The notes beneath the pieces were generated by a model. That model was not told the origin of the DNA. It worked only from the letters and a program-made list of their open reading frames with translations, and did no database searches. Shown one piece after another: positions 1-5,147 of a DNA stretch of 5,166 nt (positions are counted from its first letter, which is position 1; each line of letters begins with the position of its first letter). Source of the stretch: an uncultured Janibacter sp. (lineage in GTDB: Bacteria; Actinomycetota; Actinomycetes; Actinomycetales; Dermatophilaceae); assembly GCA_946222495.1 (NCBI GenBank), contig CAMICF010000210.1, positions 1 to 5,166 of the forward strand, read 5' to 3'. Made by a program: the position numbers and the translations under genes.

Positions 1-531
1 CTGCCAGCGCAGGTCGTCGGGCAACGGCTGGCCGGCGCCGTCCTCGTCACGCCCCTCGCGCCACGCGGTGAGCACGGCCGGGCGCTGGACCCCGTAGCGG
101 TGGAGGAGGCGGGCCAGGCGCAGGGCCAGGCCGTAGCGCCGACCGCGGCGCACGTCGTCCTCGTCCTGGCCGTGGCCGAGGTGACGGGCCAGCGCCGCCG
201 CCCACGGCTCGTCGAGCGCGGCGTCGATGCTCGCGAGGAGCGGCCACACGAGGTGGGCGGGCAGCCAGGGGTCGTCGAGCTCGCGCCCGGTGAGCAGGGT
301 GACGAGGGAGGCCGGCCGCACGAAGCGCACGCCCGCGCACACGCCGTCGGAGCCCGCCTCGCCCGCGCCGAGGCGGCGCGAGAGCCGCTGCGCCAGCCAC
401 CGCTCGACGCCGTGCTCGGGCACGACGACCACCTCCTCGGCGAAGGGGTCGGGCAGCGGGTCCGCGAGGAGCGCGCCGAGGTCGTCGGCGAGCTCGGCGG
501 TGCGGACCGCCCGGTGGAGGTGCAGGGTCAC
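1..531 (-). CDS. recC: RecC, exodeoxyribonuclease V gamma subunit (N-terminal part, runs off window)
   Basis: This is the first 177 codons of the RecC subunit of the RecBCD helicase-nuclease, which processes double-strand breaks and recognises Chi in the cytoplasm. The frame is open from GTG at 531 to the window edge. An in-frame TAG at 541-543 lies four codons upstream, so GTG 531 is the only plausible start. The ribosome binding site is weak (a CTAGG about 8 bases upstream). Family-typical features are the opening TLHLHRAVRTAELADDL, then DPFAEEVVVVPEHGVERWLAQRLS at about residues 28-51. This matches the RecC pattern of a 'V.VP..G.ERWL.QRLS' strand-helix in the inactive helicase-like domain 1. 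FVRPASLV and a Trp-rich helical stretch (DPWLPAHLVWPLL) follow, and the segment ends near PLPDDLRWQ, also typical of actinobacterial RecC. No recB or recD is visible; they would lie beyond position 1. Identification is from recalled family motifs, not a search. Confidence 0.88.
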   Translation of the reverse strand, partial: MTLHLHRAVRTAELADDLGALLADPLPDPFAEEVVVVPEHGVERWLAQRLSRRLGAGEAGSDGVCAGVRFVRPASLVTLLTGRELDDPWLPAHLVWPLLASIDAALDEPWAAALARHLGHGQDEDDVRRGRRYGLALRLARLLHRYGVQRPAVLTAWREGRDEDGAGQPLPDDLRWQ

Positions 532-583
532 GAGAGCAACCTAGCCAGGAGGGCGGACATCGCGCGGGGGCGGTGTGGACGGC

Positions 584-673
584 GGTGGTCTCGAGGCTCG
601 GGCCCTGGCGGGCCCTCGCACCTCGACCAGCGAAGCGGCCCGGGCGCTGCGCGGCTCGCACCTCGACCAGCGA
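584..673. repeat. Intergenic repeat: 19-bp direct repeats plus palindromic arm
   Basis: Two exact 19-bp copies of ctcgcacctcgaccagcga lie at 615-633 and 655-673, exactly 40 bp apart. To their left, ggtggtctcgaggctcg (584-600) is an imperfect inverted counterpart: the reverse complement of the repeat begins tcgctggtcgaggtgcgag. Between the arms, gggccc (600-605) and gggccc (610-615) can form a 6-bp G/C hairpin with a tggc loop. The arrangement looks like a REP- or MITE-type palindromic intergenic repeat. I recall similar TGGTCGAGGTGCGAG-type sequences scattered in related actinobacterial genomes, but cannot check this here. It lies between the DUF305 stop codon (679-681) and the recC start, both on the minus strand, so it could also act as a processing or termination structure for the upstream operon. 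Confidence 0.7.
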
Positions 674-678
674 CGGGT

Positions 679-1302
679 CTACGAGGACAGGGGCTCGGCC
701 CCGCGCTCCTGGAGCATCTGGGTCATCGTCTCGGTCTCGAGGGTCTGGCTGTTGATGATCGACTGCGCGAGGCGGCGGACCTCGGGCTGGGAGGCGCCGT
801 CGACGGCGGCCTGGGCCATCGGCACCCCGCCCTGGTGGTGGCGGATCATCAGCTGGAGGTAGTAGACCTCCGCCTCCTTGCCGGACAGGCGGCCGAGCCG
901 GTCGAGCTCGCTCTGCACGGCCATGCCGGGCATGAGCGCACCGTCCTGCGTCGCAGGCATCGTGTGGTCGTGGCTGTCGTCCATCCAGCCCATGACCGGC
1001 TGCGAGCTCGTCGGCGACAGGCCCCAGGCGGAGAGCCACCCGGCCATCTGGCCGGACTGGTGCGACTGGGTGCGGGCGATGTCGTAGGCGATCCGGCGCA
1101 CGTCCTCGTCGTCCGTGCGGTCACGGACGATGAAGGACATCTCCACGGCCTGGTCGTGGTGGGTCTGCATGTCACGGGCGAAGCCCGCGTCGATGCTCAG
1201 GTCCCCCGGGGCGTCACCGCTCGTCGAGCGGCCGACGAAGACCCCGGCCGCGACCCCGATCGCGAGAGCGACCAGGGCCGCGACGATGGCCCGCGGCGAC
1301 AT
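679..1302 (-). CDS. DUF305 family membrane-anchored protein, probable metal binding
   Basis: The product has 207 residues. An N-terminal hydrophobic segment (about residues 5-24, IVAALVALAIGVAAGVFVG) with no obvious cleavage site or lipobox suggests a signal anchor, with the rest outside the membrane. Two DUF305 signatures are present: FARDMQTHHDQAVEM (residues 41-55; H48, H49) and QLMIRHHQGGVPMAQ (150-164; H155, H156). The family forms a ferritin-like helical bundle built around such paired HH motifs. Between them is a His/Met-rich stretch: M104, M107, H111, H113, M115, M124 and M127. DUF305 proteins are often found with copper-handling genes, so copper or another soft metal is a plausible ligand; that is inference and no function is proven. 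ATG 1302 overlaps the stop of the upstream DUF3105 gene as TGATG, which fixes the start and implies translational coupling. The stop is TAG at 679-681. Confidence 0.9.
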   Translation of the reverse strand: MSPRAIVAALVALAIGVAAGVFVGRSTSGDAPGDLSIDAGFARDMQTHHDQAVEMSFIVRDRTDDEDVRRIAYDIARTQSHQSGQMAGWLSAWGLSPTSSQPVMGWMDDSHDHTMPATQDGALMPGMAVQSELDRLGRLSGKEAEVYYLQLMIRHHQGGVPMAQAAVDGASQPEVRRLAQSIINSQTLETETMTQMLQERGAEPLSS

Positions 1303-1925
1303 CAGGCGTCGACGCCGCCGGTGCAGGCGGCGCCGGGCTCCGGCGTCTGCGGGCCCTGGCGGTACTTCTTGATGAAGGGCTCGAGGCGCGGGTCGTCCGC
1401 GGAGTCGACCTTGAGCTGGGTGCCCCACGCGGAGATGGTGATCGGCGAGTCCATGCCCTCGAAGGGGGAGATGAGCCCGTAGGTCTTCGGGGTCATGTCG
1501 ACGAGCTTGTCGACCTGGTCCTTCGCGAGGTCGGGCTGGTAGGTGATCCACACCGCGCCGTGCTCGAGGGAGTGCACGGCGTTCTCGTTCGGCACCGGCT
1601 TGTCGTAGACCCCGCAGTTGAGCCAGGCGGGGTTGTGCTCGCCGCCGACGGGCGGGGTCTCCTTGTAGTCGACCGTGCCGGGGACGTGGTTGCCGCCCGG
1701 GTAGTCGTAGGTCTCGACGCCCTCGATCTCGTCGGCCGCGGCGATCTTGCGCCCCTCGTCGTTGCTGATCGCCCAGAAGACCGCTCCGGCGATGAGCGCG
1801 ACGGCCAGGCCTGCGGCGCCGTAGAGGATGCCGTTGCGTCGGCGCTCGGCGGCCTGCTGCTCCTTGCGGGCGGCCTCGAGACGCTCCTGGCGGGCGTTGG
1901 TCGTCGTCGTGTTCTTCTTGCTCAT
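1302..1925 (-). CDS. DUF3105 family membrane-anchored protein
   Basis: The product has 207 residues. A charged, probably coiled-coil cytoplasmic N terminus rich in R, E, K and Q (about 10-31) precedes one transmembrane helix (about 33-53). The remaining 150 or so residues should be extracytoplasmic. The conserved core carries H80 (GGNHVPG), H97 and C104 in GGEHNPAWLNCGVY, and H118 and H122 in HSLEHGAVWITYQP. A second cysteine, C201, lies near the C terminus and could pair with C104. These motifs match DUF3105, whose biochemical role I do not know; the clustered His and Cys suggest metal or redox chemistry. The start is ATG 1925, preceded by GAGGAA (1928-1933), a usable Shine-Dalgarno. The last codon overlaps the ATG of the DUF305 gene (TGATG). 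This DUF3105-DUF305 order recurs in actinobacteria as I recall it, so the two proteins probably work together at the membrane surface. Confidence 0.9.
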   Translation of the reverse strand: MSKKNTTTTNARQERLEAARKEQQAAERRRNGILYGAAGLAVALIAGAVFWAISNDEGRKIAAADEIEGVETYDYPGGNHVPGTVDYKETPPVGGEHNPAWLNCGVYDKPVPNENAVHSLEHGAVWITYQPDLAKDQVDKLVDMTPKTYGLISPFEGMDSPITISAWGTQLKVDSADDPRLEPFIKKYRQGPQTPEPGAACTGGVDA

Positions 1926-2014
1926 CGTTCCTCAGCGGCAGACGGGGCAGGACTGGCCCCATCATCGTGCACGGGCCACCTGAGAGCATCATGAGACCCG
2001 CCCTGGAGGACCGG
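1926..2014. other. Leader region upstream of the DUF3105/DUF305 pair
   Basis: This stretch, with the adjoining terminator hairpin, separates the small membrane gene from the DUF3105 gene; both read on the minus strand. It should hold the promoter of the DUF3105/DUF305 operon, because a strong hairpin ends transcription from the gene before it. I cannot identify a convincing -35/-10 pair. A weak G/C inverted repeat, ggggc (1944-1948) with gcccc (1956-1960), falls in the untranslated leader about 20 bases before the start codon. Confidence 0.35.
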
Positions 2015-2038
2015 GCGAAGGGGGACTCCCCCCTTCGC
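2015..2038 (-). terminator. Hairpin terminator after the 54-residue membrane gene
   Basis: A perfect 10-bp stem, gcgaaggggg (2015-2024) with cccccttcgc (2029-2038), has a 4-base loop (2025-2028). It can be extended outward by a G·U and a G-C pair. On the minus strand it begins directly after the TGA stop of the small membrane protein gene (2039-2041). No U-tract follows, as is common for actinobacterial hairpin terminators. It probably insulates the DUF3105/DUF305 operon from this gene. Confidence 0.65.
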
Positions 2039-2203
2039 TCAGTCCCTCGAGGTGCGTCCGAACATCCCCACCGCGACCCACGACAGGGCGACGACGACCC
2101 CGCCGACGGGGGCGACGACGTCCCGGGCGTCGGACAGCCCGACGGTGACCCCGTAGAGCATCGTGACGGCGAGGGCGACGAAGACGAGCACGCGGCGATC
2201 CAT
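2039..2203 (-). CDS. Small two-helix membrane protein, unknown function (54 aa)
   Basis: This short frame opens at ATG 2203 and stops with TGA at 2041-2039. The 54 residues begin MDRRVLVFVALAVTMLYGV and end VAVGMFGRTSRD. Two hydrophobic segments, about residues 5-23 and 29-48, are linked by a short polar turn (SDARD). Arg-rich ends fit a hairpin with both termini in the cytoplasm (MDRR at the start, GRTSRD at the end). An AGGA (2207-2210) lies 3 bases before the ATG, a close but possible ribosome binding site. A strong hairpin begins right at the stop codon. Support comes from the hydrophobic pattern, GC-rich third positions and the terminator; I do not recognise a family. It is divergent from the polyphosphate kinase gene. 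Confidence 0.65.
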   Translation of the reverse strand: MDRRVLVFVALAVTMLYGVTVGLSDARDVVAPVGGVVVALSWVAVGMFGRTSRD

Positions 2204-2235
2204 GTGTCCTACGGTGCCGCGGGGGGTCCCCCTTC

Positions 2236-2275
2236 GCCCATGACAGCGGGCCGGGCCTGCCCATGACGGCTGTCA
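2236..2275. promoter_or_regulatory. Possible operator in the divergent promoter region
   Basis: The 122-bp space between the minus-strand membrane gene and ppk2 contains gcccatgacagc (2236-2247) and gcccatgacggc (2259-2270). These are 11/12 identical and 23 bp apart, about two helical turns. The second copy is part of an imperfect palindrome, tgacggctgtca (2264-2275), whose right arm gctgtca is also the exact inverse of tgacagc at 2241-2247. Repeated half sites in a divergent intergenic region are typical of a regulator binding both promoters. The regulator is unknown and I see no clear -35/-10 elements. Confidence 0.35.
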
Positions 2276-2325
2276 CGGGGGCCCGTCGTCACCTGCTCGC
2301 CGTCTCGCGGTGATTGGATCGGTCC

Positions 2326-3123
2326 ATGACGCAGAAGATGGGCCTTCGCGAGTTCATCGACGACCTGCAGGCGAAGGGGTACACGGTCGGCGGCAGCAAG
2401 CAGGAGGACCCCGTGCTCCTCATGCCCGACGGCAAGGCCGTCGAGACGTGGAAGGAGGGCTACCCCTACGACGAGCTCATGCCGCGCGAGGAGTACGACG
2501 AGGAGAAGTACCGCCTCCAGGTCGAGCTGCTCAAGTTCCAGTACTGGGCCCAGGACGTGCAGCGCAAGTTCGTCGTCCTCTTCGAGGGGCGGGACGCGGC
2601 CGGCAAGGGTGGCACGATCAAGCGCTTCACCGAGCACCTCAACCCCCGCGGGGCACGGGTCGTCGCCCTCGGGAAGCCGACCGACCGCGAGAGCGGGCAG
2701 TGGTACTTCCAGCGCTACGTCCAGCACCTGCCGACCGACGGCGAGATCGTCCTCGAGCGGCTCCTCAGCGAGTCCGGGGTCCACGTGACGAAGCTGTGGT
2801 TCTCCGTGACCCAGCAGGAGCAGCGCACCCGCTTCGCGATCCGCCAGCTCGACCCGGTGCGCCGGTGGAAGCTCTCGCCGATGGATCTCGAGTCCCTCGA
2901 CAAGTGGGAGGCCTACACCGCGGCGAAGGAGGAGATGTTCGAGCGCACCGACACCAAGCACGCGCGGTGGACGACGGTGCGCTCCAACGACAAGAAGCGG
3001 GCCCGGGTCAACTCGCTGCGCTTCTTCCTCGACCAGTTCGACTACGAGGGCAAGGACACCGACGTCGTCCACCCCCCGGACAAGAAGATCGTCGGTCGCG
3101 GGAAGAAGACGGTCGGTGACTGA
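2326..3123 (+). CDS. ppk2: PPK2-family polyphosphate kinase with internal deletion of Walker B/lid
   Basis: PPK2 enzymes transfer phosphate between polyphosphate and nucleoside di- or monophosphates in the cytoplasm. From ATG 2326 the product has 265 residues. The PPK2 N-terminal helices include YPYDELMPREEYDEEKY (46-62). Walker A is FEGRDAAGKGG (86-96), followed by HLNPRGARVVALGKPTDRE and GQWYFQRYVQHLPTDGEIVL (124-143). The C-terminal half carries KLWFSV (156-161), WKLSPMDLES (181-190) and NDKKRARVN (221-229). After EIVL the family continues FDRSWYNR...GF... (Walker B plus lid), but this protein jumps straight to ERLLSESGV; about 33 residues are absent in frame at nucleotides 2752-2757. Family members are near 300 residues, which fits. 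The product may be inactive. Alternative starts are TTG 2314 and ATG 2338; ATG 2326 was preferred, though no strong Shine-Dalgarno precedes any of them. A weak -10-like ttggat (2314-2319) would give near-leaderless transcription. Confidence 0.88.
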   Translation: MTQKMGLREFIDDLQAKGYTVGGSKQEDPVLLMPDGKAVETWKEGYPYDELMPREEYDEEKYRLQVELLKFQYWAQDVQRKFVVLFEGRDAAGKGGTIKRFTEHLNPRGARVVALGKPTDRESGQWYFQRYVQHLPTDGEIVLERLLSESGVHVTKLWFSVTQQEQRTRFAIRQLDPVRRWKLSPMDLESLDKWEAYTAAKEEMFERTDTKHARWTTVRSNDKKRARVNSLRFFLDQFDYEGKDTDVVHPPDKKIVGRGKKTVGD

Positions 3124-4138
3124 GGTTGGCACCCAGGTGACTGCCTCGAACCCGACCCGCCCCCTTCGCCTCTCCCTGCTCGACCTCGCCATGGTGCGCT
3201 CCGGCCAGCCGATCAGCGAGGCGCTCGCCGACAGCGTCCATCTCGCGCAGGTGGCCGACGAGCTGGGGGTCTTCGAGCGGCTGTGGTTCGCCGAGCACCA
3301 CAACATGCGCTCGATCAGCTCGTCCGCGACCGCGGTGCTCATCGCCCACGTCGCGGCCCGCACCGAGCGGATCCGCGTCGGCTCCGGCGGGATCATGCTC
3401 CCCAACCACGCCCCCCTCACCGTCGCCGAGGACTTCGGCACGCTCGCTGAGCTGCACGGCGACCGGATCGACCTCGGGCTGGGCCGAGCCCCCGGCACCG
3501 ACCAGGTGACGATGCGCGCGATGCGCCGCTCGCCGGTCGCGTCCGACCAGTTCCCCCAGGACGTCCTCGAGCTGCAGGGCTACCTCTCCGAGCAGACCCG
3601 CATCGAGAGCATCCACGCCTACCCCGGCGAGGGCACGAAGGTCCCGCTCTACATCCTCGGCTCCTCGCTCTTCGGGGCCCAGCTCGCCGCGCAGCTCGGC
3701 CTGCCGTACGCCTTCGCGAGCCACTTCGCCCCCGATGCCCTCGAGCAGGCCGTGCGCACCTACCGCACGCAGTTCAGCCCGAGCGAGCAGCTGGCCGAGC
3801 CGCACGTCATCGCTGCGGTCAACGTCATCGCCGCCGACGAGTCCGCAGAGGCCCTGGCGACGCAGGAGAAGGTCCTCCACGCCCGGGTGCGCATGCTCGC
3901 CGGACGGGTCGGCTCCGGGCGTCTCGACGACGACACCGTCACCGCGCTGCTCGACACGGCCGTCGGCGCGCAGGCGCGCCACATGCTCCACCACACGGTG
4001 GCCGGTGACGCCGGTGAGGTCACGGCGGGGCTCGCGGCCTTCACCGAGCAGAGCGACGCGGACGAGCTGATGATCACCAACCCGGCACCCGGTCTCGACC
4101 AGCGCCTGCGGACCCTGGAGATCCTCGCGACGCTCTGA
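3116..4138 (+). CDS. LLM-class flavin-dependent oxidoreductase (luciferase family group 1, YhbW-like)
   Basis: This is a luciferase-like, FMN-dependent TIM-barrel oxidoreductase of 340 residues, the usual length, expected in the cytoplasm; its substrate cannot be told from sequence. The first strand is LRLSLLDLAMVRSG (17-30). ERLWFAEHHNM (54-64) is the family's AEHHN motif. VGSGGIMLPNHAPLTVAEDF (88-107) and GDRIDLGLGRAPGTD (115-129) are the flavin/phosphate-side motifs of the group 1 subfamily. VPLYILGSSLFGAQLAAQLG and YAFASHFAP complete the barrel. There is one extra residue in ELGVFERLW compared with the ELG-F/Y-x-R-x-W pattern I recall. The GTG start at 3116 overlaps the ppk2 stop by 8 bases, implying co-transcription and coupling. 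GTG 3137 is a real alternative: TGAGG at 3121-3125 lies about 11 bases before it, and the conserved part begins only at residue 17. No terminator hairpin is evident just after the stop. Confidence 0.9.
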   Translation: MTEVGTQVTASNPTRPLRLSLLDLAMVRSGQPISEALADSVHLAQVADELGVFERLWFAEHHNMRSISSSATAVLIAHVAARTERIRVGSGGIMLPNHAPLTVAEDFGTLAELHGDRIDLGLGRAPGTDQVTMRAMRRSPVASDQFPQDVLELQGYLSEQTRIESIHAYPGEGTKVPLYILGSSLFGAQLAAQLGLPYAFASHFAPDALEQAVRTYRTQFSPSEQLAEPHVIAAVNVIAADESAEALATQEKVLHARVRMLAGRVGSGRLDDDTVTALLDTAVGAQARHMLHHTVAGDAGEVTAGLAAFTEQSDADELMITNPAPGLDQRLRTLEILATL

Positions 4139-4160
4139 CGAAGTCCTGACGGCGCATGCC

Positions 4161-4175
4161 CTTTCGTGACGAAAG
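4161..4175. promoter_or_regulatory. Palindrome upstream of the metalloprotease gene, possible operator
   Basis: ctttcgtgacgaaag has perfect 7-base arms around a central g. It lies about 90 bases before the protease start, in the only non-coding stretch between the oxidoreductase and protease genes. Odd-length, dyad-symmetric A/T-edged sites like this in GC-rich DNA often bind dimeric repressors. A TAnnnT -10-like tagcgt sits at 4205-4210 without a clear -35. The arms are too short and lack a T-run, so I do not call it a terminator. The regulator is unknown. Confidence 0.4.
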
Positions 4176-4251
4176 ATGGATGGAGTCGTTGTGCGAGTGC
4201 GCCTTAGCGTTCCATCAACACGGGGGCCACATCCGCGCTCCCGGACGCCAC

Positions 4252-4257
4252 GAAGGG
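4252..4257 (+). promoter_or_regulatory. Ribosome binding site of the metalloprotease gene
   Basis: gaaggg lies 7 bases before ATG 4265, a good Shine-Dalgarno at ideal spacing. It decides the start: the signal peptide begins at this ATG and the gene is translated independently of the oxidoreductase upstream. Confidence 0.7.
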
Positions 4258-4264
4258 TGATCTC

Positions 4265-5077
4265 ATGCAGCGCACCACCAAGCGCTCGGCGATGGTTCTC
4301 GCCATGGCTGCGTCGATCTCGATGGGAGCGGCCACCATGGTCGCCGCCAGCGAGGGGGACCCGCCGTCCTACAACGAGTTCAAGTCGCAGACGTACCAGG
4401 ACCCGGAGGACGGGCAGTACATCGTCAACGGGGACATCCCGGTCGGGGGCGAGCAGCAGCTGCGCGACTTCTACGACTCGGCGGTGGACTCGTCCGACCC
4501 GAGCGCCAGCCTCATCGTCAACCAGGTGTACGGCAAGGACGACGTCTGGTTGGCGGACCAGGCGAAGAACCTCACCTACTGCGTGAGCAGCGACTTCGGC
4601 GCCGACCACCAGGCGATCGTCGACGCCATGGAGGCCGGCGGCAACCAGTGGGAGAACGCCAGCTCCGGCGTCGACTTCACCTACGACGCCAGCCAGGACG
4701 GCAGCTGCACGACGAAGAACAGCAACGTGCTCTTCTCCGTCGAGCCGGTCACCGGCGCCAGCTACATCGCGCGTGCCTTCTTCCCGAGCACGGCGAAGTC
4801 CGGGCGCAACGTCCTCGTCAACACCGACCAGATCTTCAGCGGCGGCGGCTGGACCCCGGACAACGTCCTGGCCCACGAGCTCGGTCACTCCCTCGGGTTC
4901 CGCCACGAGCACACCCGGCCCGAGGCCGGTACGTGCTTCGAGGACAACAGCTGGCGGCCGCTCACGCCGTACGACTCGGCGTCGATCATGCACTACCCGC
5001 AGTGCAACGGGTCGAGCGACGACCTGTCGATGACCGCGCAGGACCGCGAGGGCATCCGCTCGGTCTACGGTTCCTGA
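4265..5077 (+). CDS. Secreted zinc metalloprotease, metzincin type (astacin/matrixin-like)
   Basis: The product has 270 residues. An N-terminal signal peptide has basic residues (QRTTKR), a hydrophobic core at about 9-27 (AMVLAMAASISMGAATMVA) and probable cleavage near residue 28-29. Export by the Sec route is inferred. Residues 30-100 look like a pro-region with YIVNGDIPV at 52-60. The catalytic site is HELGHSLGFRHEH (204-216): H204, H208 and H214 bind zinc and E205 is the catalytic base. The Met-turn is SIMHYP (240-245) with M242. HEHTR and the Tyr of the Met-turn (Y244) resemble astacins, while the overall size resembles bacterial matrixin/M57-type proteases, so I assign only the metzincin clan firmly. 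Four cysteines (106, 148, 224, 247) could form two disulfides, fitting secretion. Substrate is unknown; an extracellular protein-degrading role is likely. The gene is monocistronic, with its own ribosome binding site and a strong terminator 28 bases after the stop. Confidence 0.92.
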   Translation: MQRTTKRSAMVLAMAASISMGAATMVAASEGDPPSYNEFKSQTYQDPEDGQYIVNGDIPVGGEQQLRDFYDSAVDSSDPSASLIVNQVYGKDDVWLADQAKNLTYCVSSDFGADHQAIVDAMEAGGNQWENASSGVDFTYDASQDGSCTTKNSNVLFSVEPVTGASYIARAFFPSTAKSGRNVLVNTDQIFSGGGWTPDNVLAHELGHSLGFRHEHTRPEAGTCFEDNSWRPLTPYDSASIMHYPQCNGSSDDLSMTAQDREGIRSVYGS

Positions 5078-5105
5078 GCCTCGGCTCGGGCACCGTCCCA
5101 CACTG

Positions 5106-5147
5106 GGCCCCCTCCGCGTCGGACTCCTCCCCGACGCGGAGGGGGCC
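5106..5147 (+). terminator. Strong intrinsic terminator after the metalloprotease gene
   Basis: A perfect 17-bp stem pairs ggccccctccgcgtcgg (5106-5122) with its exact complement (5131-5147) around an 8-base loop (actcctcc). It is followed by ttgctct, a modest T-rich tail. Placed 28 bases after the protease stop codon, it should end that transcript. The perfect stem could also work on the opposite strand for a gene beyond the window. Confidence 0.88.

Noticed and set aside
584..673. CRISPR array, because of repeats at regular spacing
   Set aside because: There are only two copies, 19 bp long with a 21-bp G/C-rich spacer, plus an inverted arm; no cas genes. A palindromic intergenic repeat fits better.
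100..1482. 460-codon plus-strand frame across recC, the repeat and the DUF genes
   Set aside because: It spans three real minus-strand features and an intergenic repeat; the composition is that of an antisense shadow.
1303..1992. Upstream extension of the DUF305 frame, giving a 437-residue protein
   Set aside because: The added part is Arg/Gly-rich and out of frame with the genuine DUF3105 gene. The TGATG junction and the membrane anchor starting MSPRAIVAAL set the true start at 1302.
2209..3498. 429-codon minus-strand frame opposite ppk2
   Set aside because: Low-complexity V/L/E/R translation mirroring the PPK2 codons; it crosses the ppk2/oxidoreductase junction without any recognisable domain.
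4161..4175. Terminator for the oxidoreductase gene
   Set aside because: The stem has only 7 pairs with a 1-base centre that cannot close as an RNA loop without losing pairs, and no T-run follows; an operator-like dyad is more likely.
3008..5101. 697-codon minus-strand open frame opposite the oxidoreductase and protease genes
   Set aside because: It is an antisense shadow of high-GC codon bias: repetitive V, G, R, A and E composition, no family motifs, and it runs against two clearly recognised genes.
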